Shown here: positions 31,800 through 40,602 of the stretch, in pieces | How positions within the stretch are numbered: position 1 is the first letter of the stretch | Layout of the letters: each line of letters begins with the position of its first letter | DNA from: Patescibacteria group bacterium | Lineage (GTDB): Bacteria; Patescibacteriota; WWE3; 0-14-0-20-40-13 | Direction: 5' to 3' | Assembly: GCA_018896215.1 (NCBI GenBank) | Contig: JAHINB010000004.1 | Span: 1-41,690 of the forward strand | Length of the DNA stretch: 41,690 nucleotides | Made by a program: the position numbers and the translations under genes | The notes under the pieces: model-generated | Databases searched by the model: none | What the model was told of the DNA's origin: nothing | The model's input: the letters and a program-made list of their open reading frames with translations, nothing else

Positions 31800-32930
31800 A
31801 TGCCTCATCACAAAGAAAAACGCTTTTTGGATTTGCCTTTTTTTATTGCTACCCTTGCCATTTTATTTTTTGGAGTGGTAATGGTTTACGATTCTTCTGT
31901 AGTTTATTCTTTGAATTTGTTTGGTGGCAAATTTCATTTTCTTATCTCGCAAGGAATGTGGGCTTTATTTGGAATACTCTGTTTTTTTATGGCATTTTTT
32001 CTTCCTCTAGATTGGTTATTTTCTAAATCCCGCGCTTTATATATTTTTTCGGTCTTACTTTTAATTTTGGTACTGCTTCCAACCCCATTTTCTCCAATGC
32101 TATATGGGGCGCGAAGATGGCTTTTTTTAAATCCCGAGCCATTTCCAGCATTTCCCCTTATTGGCAGATTAGGTTTTCAGCCGTCAGATTTAATGAAGTT
32201 GACCTATCTTTTGTATCTGGCTAAAATTTTGTCTTTGGAAAAGGACAATGATGTCGTAAAAATACTTAAACGATTTTTTGTTGTAACTTTTATACCTGTG
32301 CTTTTGGTCCTTTTGGAGCCCGATCTAGGAACAGCCCTGCTTTTGTTGGTAGCGGGAGTGGTAATGCTTTTTGTTTGGGGATTTCCCGTTAAATACTTTG
32401 CGGTTATGGCTCCGGTTTTTTTGGTGTTGGCAACAATTGCTGTTGTTTCCTCTCCCTATCGCAAAGAGAGATTTTTAACTTTTGTTGGAAATAATGTCGA
32501 AACCAATCAAGACAAAAGCTATCATGTAAGACAAGCCCAAATTGCTTTGGGGTCGGGAGGTATATTTGGAAGAGGCTTGGGTCAGTCCCGCCAGAAATAC
32601 GGCTATTTGCCAGAAGTAACTTCGGATTCTATTTATGCTATAGTTGGTGAGGAGTTTGGATTTATCGGAACCACGCTAACGCTTTTTGGGATAGTGTTTA
32701 TTGTTTTAAGGGGGTTAGAGCTTGCCAAACGAACTAAAATAGTTTCGGCAAAAATATTTGGCTGTGGTGTAATTACGGTATTTGGATTGCAAGCGTTTCT
32801 AAATACAGCCTCCATGCTTGGTCTAGTACCGCTTACCGGTGTTCCTTTACCTTTAATTTCGTATGGTGGTTCGTCAATGGTAATAACTCTTTTAGGATTT
32901 GGTTTAACCATGAATTTTTTATCTAGTTAG
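31800..32930 (+). CDS. ftsW: SEDS peptidoglycan polymerase FtsW
   Basis: 376 aa, about ten membrane helices. SEDS marks: VVMVYDSS in helix 1, YGARRWL (about 100-106), FQPSDLMKL, LLEPDLGTALLL (with the essential Asp), GSGGIFGRGLGQSRQKYGYLPEVTSDSIYAIVGEEFG, and GVPLPLISYGGSS. Polymerises lipid II glycan strands with FtsI at the septum. It is called FtsW rather than RodA because it is directly upstream of ftsA-ftsZ; a second SEDS gene lies 5 kb downstream. The promoter is 7 nt from its ATG. It is the first core gene after the accessory insert. Confidence 0.92.
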   Translation: MPHHKEKRFLDLPFFIATLAILFFGVVMVYDSSVVYSLNLFGGKFHFLISQGMWALFGILCFFMAFFLPLDWLFSKSRALYIFSVLLLILVLLPTPFSPMLYGARRWLFLNPEPFPAFPLIGRLGFQPSDLMKLTYLLYLAKILSLEKDNDVVKILKRFFVVTFIPVLLVLLEPDLGTALLLLVAGVVMLFVWGFPVKYFAVMAPVFLVLATIAVVSSPYRKERFLTFVGNNVETNQDKSYHVRQAQIALGSGGIFGRGLGQSRQKYGYLPEVTSDSIYAIVGEEFGFIGTTLTLFGIVFIVLRGLELAKRTKIVSAKIFGCGVITVFGLQAFLNTASMLGLVPLTGVPLPLISYGGSSMVITLLGFGLTMNFLSS

Positions 32931-32944
32931 CCATAAATGTGCCC

Positions 32945-32974
32945 TTGACCTAAAAAGTTTAGTGGTGTTAGACT
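32945..32974 (+). promoter_or_regulatory. Promoter before ftsA
   Basis: TTGACC (32945-32950), 18-nt spacer, TAGACT (32969-32974) preceded by TG-n (extended -10). The ATG is at 32986, leaving a leader of about 5 nt. It could drive ftsA-ftsZ independently of ftsW. Confidence 0.6.
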
Positions 32975-32985
32975 AACTGTTAACA

Positions 32986-34257
32986 ATGCCCAAAGAAAAA
33001 CTAGAAACAGTAATTGACATTGGGTCAACCAAAGTTGCCACAATTATAGCAAGCCTTGCCGATGAAAGAGTTTCGGTAGTTGGTGTTTCTACAGTGCCGT
33101 CAACCGGAATCAGAAAAGGCGTGGTTGTTGATATTGACGCAGCTGTAGAGGCTATATCTCAATCTCTCGAGAAATCTCAAAGAATGTCTGGTTTTCCAAT
33201 CTCTACGGCGTTCGTAACTGTAAATGGATCGCATATCGAATCGATCAATTCTCATGGGGTTGTGGCAGTATCTCATCAAGATGCTGAAATATCTCGAGAT
33301 GATATTAAAAGAGTTACCGATGCCGCGCAGGCTGTTTCTATGCCGTCATCCCGAGAAATTATTCATGTTTTACCGCGAGATTTTATTGTAGATGGGCAAG
33401 ACGGCGTGCACGATCCTATGGGTATGAGCGGTGTGCGACTCGAAGTGGAAACCAATTTAATTCACGGTTCTACCGCCGTCATGAAAAATTTAAGCAAATG
33501 CGTTAATCAAGTAGGTGTATCCATAGAGGAGTTTGTTTATACGGCACTGGCGTCGTCCTATTCGTGTCTTACAGATACCGAAAAAGAACTAGGGACAATT
33601 TTATTGGATATTGGTGGAGGAACTACCTCGCTGATAATTTATAGTGGCGGGAGCCCTGTTTATAGCGGAGTTTTGCCAGTAGGTGGTCAGAATATAACTA
33701 ATGACTTGGCGATAGGGCTAAGGGCATCCTTAGATATTGCAGAAAAAATTAAGCTGAAGTTGGGGAAAGAAGACGATTTAATAAAAAGGACCATTTTTCC
33801 AACTAGCGATGAAGAAGCAAGGGAAGTAAATAAAAACGAGCTAGATGTTACGGAGTTTAATTTGGATGTAACAACAATTTCGCGAAAACTGCTTTATGAC
33901 ATTATGAAAGAAAGAATGAGAGAACTATTTACCCTGGTTTCAATAGAAATTAAAAAGGCTAATTTTACAGGAAAACTTCCGGCTGGAGCGGTTCTTTGCG
34001 GAGGCGGGGCTTTAACCTACAATGTTTCTTCTATTGCCAAAGAGGTTTTAAAAATGCCAGTTCGTGTTTCTAAACCTCGGGGGGTTACAGGACTTATTGA
34101 CGAAATTGACGGACCAGCCTATTCGGCAGCAATCGGCGCCTTGGTTTTTGGGAGTCGGCAGTTTAAGAACTCCGAAAAATCTCGTTTTTCTGATCGCAGA
34201 AATATTGGAGGGTCGGTAAAGGGCGCTGTTGGTTGGCTAAAATCATTTCTTCCTTAG
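32986..34257 (+). CDS. ftsA: Cell-division protein FtsA
   Basis: 423 aa, actin-like ATPase that ties FtsZ to the membrane. N-terminal TVIDIGSTKVATII (phosphate 1 motif, about 8-21), the 1C domain with VTVNGSHIESINSHGVV, LDIGGGTTSLIIYSGG (phosphate 2), AGAVLCGGGALTYNV (adenosine motif) and VSKPRGVTGL. The C-terminal GGSVKGAVGWLKSFLP forms the expected amphipathic membrane helix. Followed by ftsZ after 17 nt, the standard order. Confidence 0.95.
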   Translation: MPKEKLETVIDIGSTKVATIIASLADERVSVVGVSTVPSTGIRKGVVVDIDAAVEAISQSLEKSQRMSGFPISTAFVTVNGSHIESINSHGVVAVSHQDAEISRDDIKRVTDAAQAVSMPSSREIIHVLPRDFIVDGQDGVHDPMGMSGVRLEVETNLIHGSTAVMKNLSKCVNQVGVSIEEFVYTALASSYSCLTDTEKELGTILLDIGGGTTSLIIYSGGSPVYSGVLPVGGQNITNDLAIGLRASLDIAEKIKLKLGKEDDLIKRTIFPTSDEEAREVNKNELDVTEFNLDVTTISRKLLYDIMKERMRELFTLVSIEIKKANFTGKLPAGAVLCGGGALTYNVSSIAKEVLKMPVRVSKPRGVTGLIDEIDGPAYSAAIGALVFGSRQFKNSEKSRFSDRRNIGGSVKGAVGWLKSFLP

Positions 34258-34274
34258 TTTTTTTACCACCACTT

Positions 34275-35375
34275 ATGCTAGTTAAACCAGAAATCGAACA
34301 ATTTGCAAAAATCCGAGTCGTTGGTGTTGGTGGGGCTGGTACTAATGCCGTAAATAACATGGTAACCCGAGGTACTATTAAAGGGGTCGATTTTGTTTGT
34401 GTTAACACCGATGTTCAATCGCTAACTTTAAGCAAAGCTCAAGTTAAAATCCAAATTGGAAAAGATTTAACCAAGGGTCTTGGATCTGGAGGAAATCCCG
34501 AGGTAGGCAGAAAAGCTGCCGAAGAATCTTTGGATTTAATTAGAGATTCTCTTGAAGGCTCCGATATGGTTTTTATAACCGCAGGTTTAGGAGGCGGAAC
34601 TGGAACAGGAGCAACCCCAATTATTGCCAGTATTGCAAAATCTCTTGGCGCGCTAACAGTTGGTGTAGTCACAAAGCCTTTTGAATTTGAAGGAGTTAAA
34701 CGCATGGAAAATGCTAATATTGGGCATAAAGAGCTTAAAGAAAAAGTCGACGCTTTAATTACTATTCCCAACCAAAAACTTTTAGATGTAGCAGATCAGA
34801 AAATGAGTCTGCTGGAAGCGTTTGGTATGGCAGATGGCATTTTAGGACAGGGGGTTCAAGGAATCTCCGATTTAATTGTGGTTCCTGGGCTTGTTAATGT
34901 AGATTTTGCCGATGTTAAAACCATTATGACTAGCGCAGGGTCTGCCTTAATGGGTATAGGGTCTGCTGAAGGCGAAAATAGGGCCGAAATTGCCGCGCAA
35001 ATGGCAATATCGTCTCCGCTTTTGGAGGTGGACATAAGTGGCGCTACGGGAATTTTGTTTAATATTGTAGGCGGTCTTGATTTATCAATGCACGAAATTG
35101 ACAAAGCGGCAAAAATTATCTCCAGCGCCGCTAATCCCGACGCCAACATTATTTTTGGAGCGGCAATTGACGAATCTATGGGTAATTCTATTAAAATTAC
35201 CGTAATTGCTACAGGTTTTGATATGGAAATCCAAGATGCCTATAAAAAAGTTAAAGAACTGCCAAGCGACAGCGTTTCCCGATTTGACGCGTCGCAAGGC
35301 CCCAGTTCTGATGGGGGTTTATCTGAAGAAGATACAAAATACGATATTCCGACTTTTTTAAGAAGATCTAAGTGA
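34275..35375 (+). CDS. ftsZ: Cell-division GTPase FtsZ
   Basis: 366 aa from ATG 34275; an earlier in-frame start at 34233 would overlap ftsA and add 14 non-family residues, so it is rejected. KIRVVGVGGAGTNAVNNM opens the GTPase domain, with the tubulin signature GGGTGTGATP (about 97-106), VVTKPFEFEG, and the T7 loop NVDFADVKTIM. The C-terminal tail is short and ends DIPTFLRRSK, the conserved peptide that binds FtsA. It forms the Z-ring. The stop overlaps a 38-codon membrane microprotein gene (GTGA). Confidence 0.97.
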   Translation: MLVKPEIEQFAKIRVVGVGGAGTNAVNNMVTRGTIKGVDFVCVNTDVQSLTLSKAQVKIQIGKDLTKGLGSGGNPEVGRKAAEESLDLIRDSLEGSDMVFITAGLGGGTGTGATPIIASIAKSLGALTVGVVTKPFEFEGVKRMENANIGHKELKEKVDALITIPNQKLLDVADQKMSLLEAFGMADGILGQGVQGISDLIVVPGLVNVDFADVKTIMTSAGSALMGIGSAEGENRAEIAAQMAISSPLLEVDISGATGILFNIVGGLDLSMHEIDKAAKIISSAANPDANIIFGAAIDESMGNSIKITVIATGFDMEIQDAYKKVKELPSDSVSRFDASQGPSSDGGLSEEDTKYDIPTFLRRSK

Positions 35376-35488
35376 CAAAACTACAGCTTATAATATCTTA
35401 TATACTCCTTGGTTTAATATTTCTGTTACTCGTGTCGGTTCTTATATATAGGGCGATTAAGTTTGATGCTGTGGTAAAATTAAGGTAA
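35372..35488 (+). CDS. 38-aa single-TM microprotein between ftsZ and ileS
   Basis: GTG 35372 overlaps the ftsZ TGA (GTGA) and TAA 35486-35488 overlaps the ileS ATG (TAATG), so both ends fit coupled translation. The frame encodes a short polar start (MTKLQ), a strongly hydrophobic run (about residues 6-26, LLGLIFLLLVSVLIY within it) and a basic tail (RAIKFDAVVKLR). It is a typical bitopic small membrane protein. It matches no family I know. The location suggests a division accessory factor; the alternative is a chance frame filling the gap, although 38 sense codons of clean TM composition with two stop/start overlaps make chance less attractive. Confidence 0.6.
   Translation: MTKLQLIISYILLGLIFLLLVSVLIYRAIKFDAVVKLR
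35472..35480 (+). promoter_or_regulatory. Extended -10 of ileS
   Basis: TGGTAAAAT with TAAAAT at 35475-35480, 7 nt before the ileS ATG. It sits inside the 3' end of the microprotein frame. Predicts a leaderless ileS mRNA besides read-through from ftsZ. Confidence 0.55.
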
Positions 35489-38286
35489 TGTTTTCCGAAG
35501 TAAAAACCCTAAAATCCTTTGCCGAAATAGATAATGAGATACTCCCATACTGGGAGAAGAATAAGATATTTAAAAAAACGCTTGCCAAAAACAAAGGCGG
35601 TAAGAGCTTTGTTTTTTACGAGGGTCCTCCAACTGCAAACGGCATGCCACATTTGGGTCACATTCTTCCCCGCGTTTTTAAGGATTTATTTCCCCGATAT
35701 AAAACAATGCAAGGGTACAACTGCATCAGAAAAGGCGGTTGGGATACCCAGGGGTTGCCTGTGGAACTAGAAGTAGAAAAGGAACTGGGGTTTTCGGGAA
35801 AATCACAGATAGAAAAGTACGGTGTTATTGCGTTTAACAAAAAATGCCGGGAGTCGGTTTTTAAATATGTTGAAAAATGGAATATGCTTACCCAACGCAT
35901 TGGATATTGGCTAGATTTGGACGATCCCTATGTCACAATGGACAAAAACTACATTGAGTCGGTGTGGTGGGTTATTAAAACTCTGTACGATAAAAAGCTT
36001 ATCATTAAAGACTATAAGGTTTTACCCTATTGCGCTAGGTGTGAAACCCCGCTCTCGTCCCATGAATTAGCGCAAGGTTACAAAGAGACAAAAGACGCCT
36101 CGGTTTATGTAAAATTTAAGGTTAAAAACCAAGATAAGACATATTTTTTAGCTTGGACCACAACACCTTGGACACTGCCTGGAAATGTTGCTTTGGCAGT
36201 TAGCGCAACTGCTAGTTATGTCAAAGTTTCCGTTAAAGACGAGTTTTATATATTGGCTAAGGGGCGACTCTCTGTTTTAGATGATGAGTATACCATTATC
36301 GAAACTTTTAAAGGCTCGAATCTTGTTGGGATTAAATATCAACCTCCGTTTGATTACATAAAATATGATGTTCCCGCCCACTTTGTGACTTCTGCCGATT
36401 TTGTAACCATGGAAGATGGGACTGGTATTGTCCATACCGCTGTAATGTATGGTGTTGACGACTTCGAATTAGGTTCCAAAATTGGCTTGCCTAAAAAGCA
36501 CGCGGTGGATCTTTCTGGCAAGTTTATTGCCGATATCACCCCATATGCTGGAATGTATGTTAAGAAGGCCGACAAATTTATTATTGAGGATCTTGCCAAA
36601 ATGGGTAGTTTGTATAAAACAGAAGAAATAACTCACGATTACCCTTTTTGCTGGAGGTGCGACAGCCCACTTTTGTATTACGCCTTGGAGTCTTACTTTG
36701 TAAAGACTACCGCACTTAAAGAAGAAATCATCAAGGAAAATCAAAAAACCAATTGGTATCCCAAGCATTTAAAAAACGGTCGTATGGGAGAATGGCTTTC
36801 TAATATGGTCGATTGGTCAATTTCTAGATCGCGCTTTTGGGGAACACCGATTCCTATTTGGGTTTGCGCTAAATGTAATCAAGAAAAATGCCTAGGTTCG
36901 TATCAAGAATTACCCGACAAAACAATTGATCCTCATAGACCTTATATTGATGAGATTAAATTTAAATGTAAATGTGGGGGGGAGATGGCGCGAGTTCCCT
37001 ATGTTTTAGATTGCTGGTTCGATTCTGGAGCCATGCCTTTTGCCCAATATCACTTTCCGTTTGAAAATAAACAAGTTTGTTTCTCACGAAATAAGGAACT
37101 TTTTGAATCCCAGTACCCAGCAGATTTTATTTGCGAGGCCATTGACCAAACTCGAGGCTGGTTTTATACCTTAATGGTTCTGGGAACGCTGATTACAGGA
37201 AAAAATTCCTATAAGACGGTTCTCACAACTGGACATGGGTTGGATGAAAAAGGTCGTAAAATGTCAAAGTCAGTGGGGAATGTGGTCGATCCTTTTGAGG
37301 CCTTGGATAAATATGGAGCGGATATTATTCGCTGGAATTTCTTTAGCGGGGCTTCTTTGGGAAACAATTTTAGAACTGGAATGGCAAATTTTGAGGAGGT
37401 CCGTCGTCAATTTTTTAATATTTTATGGAACTCGTTTAATTATTTTGTAACCTATTTTAATATTTCTGGATTTAAGGAGGCTGAAATAAAACAGATTAAA
37501 GATAGCGATTTATCAATCTTAGATAAATGGATAGTATCCCGTATAGAAAGTGTCACCAACGAAGTTACGAAATATTTGGATAAATACGATGCTCTAAACG
37601 CTACTAAATCCATCGAAGGTTTTGTAATAAACGACCTCTCTACTTGGTATATTAGGAGATCTAGGGGTAATCATACCAAATCAATTTATAGGGTTTTATA
37701 TTTTGTTTTTAAGAGGCTCTCGATTATTATGGCGCCCCTTGCTCCTTTTATCAGTGAAAAAATTTATCAAGTCTTGGGAGGGGATGCGGAATCCGTTCAT
37801 TTGGAAAACTGGCCAAGAGTAAACGAGAATTATCAAGACGAAAAATTAGAGGAGGAGATGAGGTTGGCGCGAGTTTTTGTGGAGCAGATTCATGCCAAAC
37901 GCCACGAGGCGGGAATAAAGCTTAGACAACCATTGGCAAAAGCTATAATTAAAGGGAACAATCTTAAGATCTCTTTGGAGATAATTAAAATTATCGGGGA
38001 GGAGCTTAATGTTAAAAAAATAGAAGTCAAACAAGCATCAAAAGAATCGATTGAGCTAGATACTGTTATCACTAAAGAGTTAGAATTAGAAGGGCAATTT
38101 CGCGATTTTATAAGGAGTATTCAAGAGTTAAGAAAATCTTCCAATGTAGCTTACGATCAAATAGTGGCAGTAACTTATGAGGATACGGTAGGGAATAGGG
38201 AGGTGGTGGAAAAATACAAAGATGAAATTTGCAAGCAAGCTTTGTTGTCAAAGCTAATTCCTAATGAATCCTTTAAAATCCTTTAA
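35488..38286 (+). CDS. ileS: Isoleucyl-tRNA synthetase
   Basis: 932 aa class I synthetase. GPPTANGMPHLGH with the HIGH-type motif HLGH (55-58), editing domain region with AWTTTPWTLPGN and MEDGTGIVHTA, GWDTQGLPVELEVE, ICEAIDQTRGWFYTL, and KMSKS (591-595). DPFEALDKYGADIIRW and the anticodon-binding C-terminal region follow. CARCETPLSSHE and the pair of Cys clusters CAKCNQEKC/CKCGG could bind zinc. The YWLDLDDPYVTMDKNYIESVWW region resembles the eukaryote-like IleRS type (IleS2), often mupirocin-insensitive; that is inference. Overlaps rodA by 23 nt. Confidence 0.95.
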   Translation: MFSEVKTLKSFAEIDNEILPYWEKNKIFKKTLAKNKGGKSFVFYEGPPTANGMPHLGHILPRVFKDLFPRYKTMQGYNCIRKGGWDTQGLPVELEVEKELGFSGKSQIEKYGVIAFNKKCRESVFKYVEKWNMLTQRIGYWLDLDDPYVTMDKNYIESVWWVIKTLYDKKLIIKDYKVLPYCARCETPLSSHELAQGYKETKDASVYVKFKVKNQDKTYFLAWTTTPWTLPGNVALAVSATASYVKVSVKDEFYILAKGRLSVLDDEYTIIETFKGSNLVGIKYQPPFDYIKYDVPAHFVTSADFVTMEDGTGIVHTAVMYGVDDFELGSKIGLPKKHAVDLSGKFIADITPYAGMYVKKADKFIIEDLAKMGSLYKTEEITHDYPFCWRCDSPLLYYALESYFVKTTALKEEIIKENQKTNWYPKHLKNGRMGEWLSNMVDWSISRSRFWGTPIPIWVCAKCNQEKCLGSYQELPDKTIDPHRPYIDEIKFKCKCGGEMARVPYVLDCWFDSGAMPFAQYHFPFENKQVCFSRNKELFESQYPADFICEAIDQTRGWFYTLMVLGTLITGKNSYKTVLTTGHGLDEKGRKMSKSVGNVVDPFEALDKYGADIIRWNFFSGASLGNNFRTGMANFEEVRRQFFNILWNSFNYFVTYFNISGFKEAEIKQIKDSDLSILDKWIVSRIESVTNEVTKYLDKYDALNATKSIEGFVINDLSTWYIRRSRGNHTKSIYRVLYFVFKRLSIIMAPLAPFISEKIYQVLGGDAESVHLENWPRVNENYQDEKLEEEMRLARVFVEQIHAKRHEAGIKLRQPLAKAIIKGNNLKISLEIIKIIGEELNVKKIEVKQASKESIELDTVITKELELEGQFRDFIRSIQELRKSSNVAYDQIVAVTYEDTVGNREVVEKYKDEICKQALLSKLIPNESFKIL

Positions 38287-39325
38287 CCCTCTTTTAGTAC
38301 TCCCGGTTGTTATTATCACCACTCTCGGTCTTGCCGTGCTTTTTTCTACTTCGGCATCGTTGGCTTTTGATCAAGCTCAATTTTTACTTATAGGCATAAT
38401 ACTTTTTGGCGCAATATCTTTTTTGGACCTGGATTTATTAGATAAGTTTTCCTTACCAATTTTTTTGGTTTGTCTTGTTATAAATATTCTGCCACTTTTT
38501 ATAGGATCCGAGATTAGAGGTTCTAGGCGGTGGATACAGATTGGAGATTTTGGTTTTCAAACATCCGAGGTGTTGAAGTTGGGGTTTGCAGTTTTTTTAT
38601 CTTCTAATTTAAGTCGCCTTAACATTAATAAGCCCTCTCTTAAACTTTTCTTTTTTATAATTTTAACTTTAATCTCACTGGTAATCGTTTTTTTGGAGCC
38701 TGACCTTGGAACCACGGGGATTCTATTTTTGTCCTTATTGGCTTTAGTTATTTTTAAGGGTCTATCTTTTAAAAGACTGGCGTTGTTTATATTATTGATC
38801 TTACTGCTGGTCGCACCTCTTTGGACATTCTTAAAAGACTATCAAAAGTCACGAATCGTGGGGTTTTTAAATCCCCAAGAGGATCTCAGCGGAACGGGCT
38901 ATAACACTTATCAATCAATAATTGCCGTGGGTTCTGGTGGGTTGTTAGGTCGCGGTTATGGAAGAGGGTCTCAATCACACCTAAGCTTTTTGCCCGAATA
39001 CCACACCGATTTTGTTTTTGCCTCTTTTGCCGAGGAATGGGGGTTTATTTTTTGTCTTTTAGTTTTGGTGTGTTTTGCAATCTTATTTTTAACCATGCTT
39101 AAAATTGCGCAAAAAGCTAAATACTCTTTTTATAGCTTGCTAGCGTTTTCCTGTTTTATCTTGCTGTTTCTTCAAACTTACATTAATGTCTCGATGAATT
39201 TGGGTCTTTTTCCCGTAACGGGAGTTCCTCTGCCCTTTATGTCTTATGGAGGAAGCTCTTTGATTACAAGCTTCTGTCTGTTGGGATTGGTGAATAATTG
39301 TTACAAAAAAGAAACTGGTGGTTGA
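38264..39325 (+). CDS. rodA: Second SEDS protein, RodA-type
   Basis: 353 aa, about ten membrane helices, SEDS family: GSRRWIQIG, FQTSEVLKLGF, VFLEPDLGTTGIL (essential Asp), VGSGGLLGRGYGRGSQSHLSFLPEYHTDFVFASFAEEWG and TGVPLPFMSYGGSSL. FLPEYHTDFVF is the form typical of RodA, so it probably polymerises side-wall peptidoglycan; no class B PBP partner other than FtsI is present in the window. It starts inside the end of ileS (23-nt overlap) and is the last gene of the division block. Confidence 0.9.
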   Translation: MNPLKSFNPLLVLPVVIITTLGLAVLFSTSASLAFDQAQFLLIGIILFGAISFLDLDLLDKFSLPIFLVCLVINILPLFIGSEIRGSRRWIQIGDFGFQTSEVLKLGFAVFLSSNLSRLNINKPSLKLFFFIILTLISLVIVFLEPDLGTTGILFLSLLALVIFKGLSFKRLALFILLILLLVAPLWTFLKDYQKSRIVGFLNPQEDLSGTGYNTYQSIIAVGSGGLLGRGYGRGSQSHLSFLPEYHTDFVFASFAEEWGFIFCLLVLVCFAILFLTMLKIAQKAKYSFYSLLAFSCFILLFLQTYINVSMNLGLFPVTGVPLPFMSYGGSSLITSFCLLGLVNNCYKKETGG

Positions 39326-39341
39326 ATCGATAACTAGCTTT

Positions 39342-39350
39342 TGATAATAT
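39342..39350 (+). promoter_or_regulatory. Extended -10 of rplU
   Basis: TGATAATAT, TAATAT at 39345-39350, then 7 nt to ATG 39358. The box overlaps the earlier ATG at 39349, which is why the later start is chosen for rplU. Confidence 0.6.
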
Positions 39351-39357
39351 GCCACCT

Positions 39358-39666
39358 ATGTCTAACAAATTCGTTCTTCTAATCAATGGTGTACAGCATA
39401 TTGCATCAATTGGTGATACCTTAGAAATTGACGGTAAAGCTGTTTCCGAAGCTAAAGTCTTGGCATCTTGGGATGACAAAAAAACCACCATCGGCAATCC
39501 TTATTTGGATAAGTTGATTCCAAATTTAGAAATACTAGAATCCTATCAGGGCGATAAGGTAATGGTTAGAAGGTTTAAATCCAAATCCCGATATAGAAAA
39601 ACCAAGGGTCATAGACAAGACAAGTCAAAATTAAAAGTAGTTTCTATAGATGATGTTACTTCGTAA
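39358..39666 (+). CDS. rplU: 50S ribosomal protein L21
   Basis: 102 aa starting MSNKFVLL at ATG 39358. The basic motif KSRYRKTKGHRQDKSKLK (near residues 75-92) is the L21 signature, binding 23S rRNA. The N-terminal half is more divergent but has the expected beta pattern and length (~103). Followed by rpmA with a terminator and promoter-like box between, so the usual rplU-rpmA pair is kept but apparently with separate transcription. Confidence 0.93.
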   Translation: MSNKFVLLINGVQHIASIGDTLEIDGKAVSEAKVLASWDDKKTTIGNPYLDKLIPNLEILESYQGDKVMVRRFKSKSRYRKTKGHRQDKSKLKVVSIDDVTS

Positions 39667-39675
39667 CATGAAACG

Positions 39676-39694
39676 CCCCCGGTATACATCGGGG
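39676..39694 (+). terminator. Terminator after rplU (copy 2 of a reused element)
   Basis: Stem CCCCG (39677-39681)/CGGGG (39690-39694) with an 8-nt loop, then TTATTT. Its sequence matches the ppsA terminator at 23056-23078 over 23 nt with two changes. Confidence 0.65.
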
Positions 39695-39717
39695 TTATTT
39701 GTTGGAAGATTTTCATT

Positions 39718-39728
39718 AATCTTGTTAT
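39718..39728 (+). promoter_or_regulatory. Promoter-like box before rpmA
   Basis: AATCTTGTTAT; TCTTGTTAT is shared with the boxes before eno and the NYN gene. ATTAAT (39715-39720) could be the -10, giving a leader of about 5 nt. Confidence 0.45.
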
Positions 39729-39731
39729 GAT

Positions 39732-39980
39732 ATGGCACATAAAAAGGCTGGTGGTAGTAAAGCAAGACAAGGCGGTAATGTAGCGGGAAAACGCTTGGGT
39801 GTAAAAGTGTATGGTGATCAGGCCATAAAATGCGGGGGTATTGTTGTAAGGCAACGAGGATCGACTCACAAACCAGGGAAAAACGCTGGAATGGGAAGGG
39901 ACTTTACCATATTTGCTAAAAAATCGGGGTTGGTTTCCTTTAGAAAAAAAGGTGCTAAGAGTTTTGTGGATATTGTTTAA
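39732..39980 (+). CDS. rpmA: 50S ribosomal protein L27
   Basis: 82 aa. [16 protein letters not shown] is the canonical L27 N-terminus, which reaches the peptidyl-transferase centre; [32 protein letters not shown] and FTIFAKKSG follow. There is no N-terminal cleavable extension of the Firmicutes kind. Its TAA overlaps the lepB stop on the other strand (3 bases shared), so no intergenic terminator exists between the two convergent genes. Confidence 0.97.
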   Translation: MAHKKAGGSKARQGGNVAGKRLGVKVYGDQAIKCGGIVVRQRGSTHKPGKNAGMGRDFTIFAKKSGLVSFRKKGAKSFVDIV

Positions 39981-40552
39981 TATTTAGGACTTTCTATTAG
40001 TGCCAAAGCTTGCGGAGGCCAGTATCTAACCCACGAGGTTCCGATAATGTCATTATAAGGCAAGGGGCCCCATTGTCGGGAATCGCTACTTCTTTCCCTG
40101 TTATCCCCCATCACAAAGTAATCATTATCCGGAATCTTATAAACTTGACCGTCAGCTAAAAACGATTTTCCTGTTGTAACAACATTGGAGTCAATATAAA
40201 CCTCGCTTAAAAGAAAGCCGTCGGGGTTATCTTGATTGTAAATTTTTACCAACCCGTTAGTCAATTGAATAGATTCCCTGGGAAGACCAATTATCCTTTT
40301 AATGTAGTCATATTGAGGGGCGTTGGGATACTTAAAGACTATGACATCGCCCCTTTTGGGCTCTCTAAATTTGTAAGTCAGTTTATTGGTAATAATCTGC
40401 TCGCCATCGCGAAAGTTATTTAGCATACTATCGCCTTTTACTTGGTGAACTTGAGCAACAAAAACATAAGTTACAACAAATATTGCCAAAGAAACAACCA
40501 GGGTTTCTAAAATGTCTAGGATAAAAGAGCCTAAGGATGATAAAATATTCAC
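39977..40552 (-). CDS. lepB: Signal peptidase I
   Basis: 191 aa when started at GTG 40552. The open frame extends further upstream to 40660 but that part crosses the tRNA gene; GTG 40552 is chosen because TACAAT ends 7 nt before it, as in other genes here. A second GTG is at 40558. N-terminal TM helix ([19 protein letters not shown]), catalytic Ser in KGDSMLNNF, Lys in [11 protein letters not shown], and [17 protein letters not shown] mark SPase I (S26). It cleaves signal peptides at the outer face of the membrane. Convergent with rpmA. Confidence 0.93.
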   Translation of the reverse strand: MNILSSLGSFILDILETLVVSLAIFVVTYVFVAQVHQVKGDSMLNNFRDGEQIITNKLTYKFREPKRGDVIVFKYPNAPQYDYIKRIIGLPRESIQLTNGLVKIYNQDNPDGFLLSEVYIDSNVVTTGKSFLADGQVYKIPDNDYFVMGDNRERSSDSRQWGPLPYNDIIGTSWVRYWPPQALALIESPKY

Positions 40553-40559
40553 GAACACA

Positions 40560-40565
40560 ATTGTA
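40560..40565 (-). promoter_or_regulatory. -10 box of lepB
   Basis: Minus strand TACAAT, 7 nt before GTG 40552. It lies between lepB and the divergent tRNA gene; no clear -35 is seen. Confidence 0.5.
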
Positions 40566-40602
40566 AAGGGATTAATGGTAGAGGGCAAGAAGAAAAATTT
40601 AG

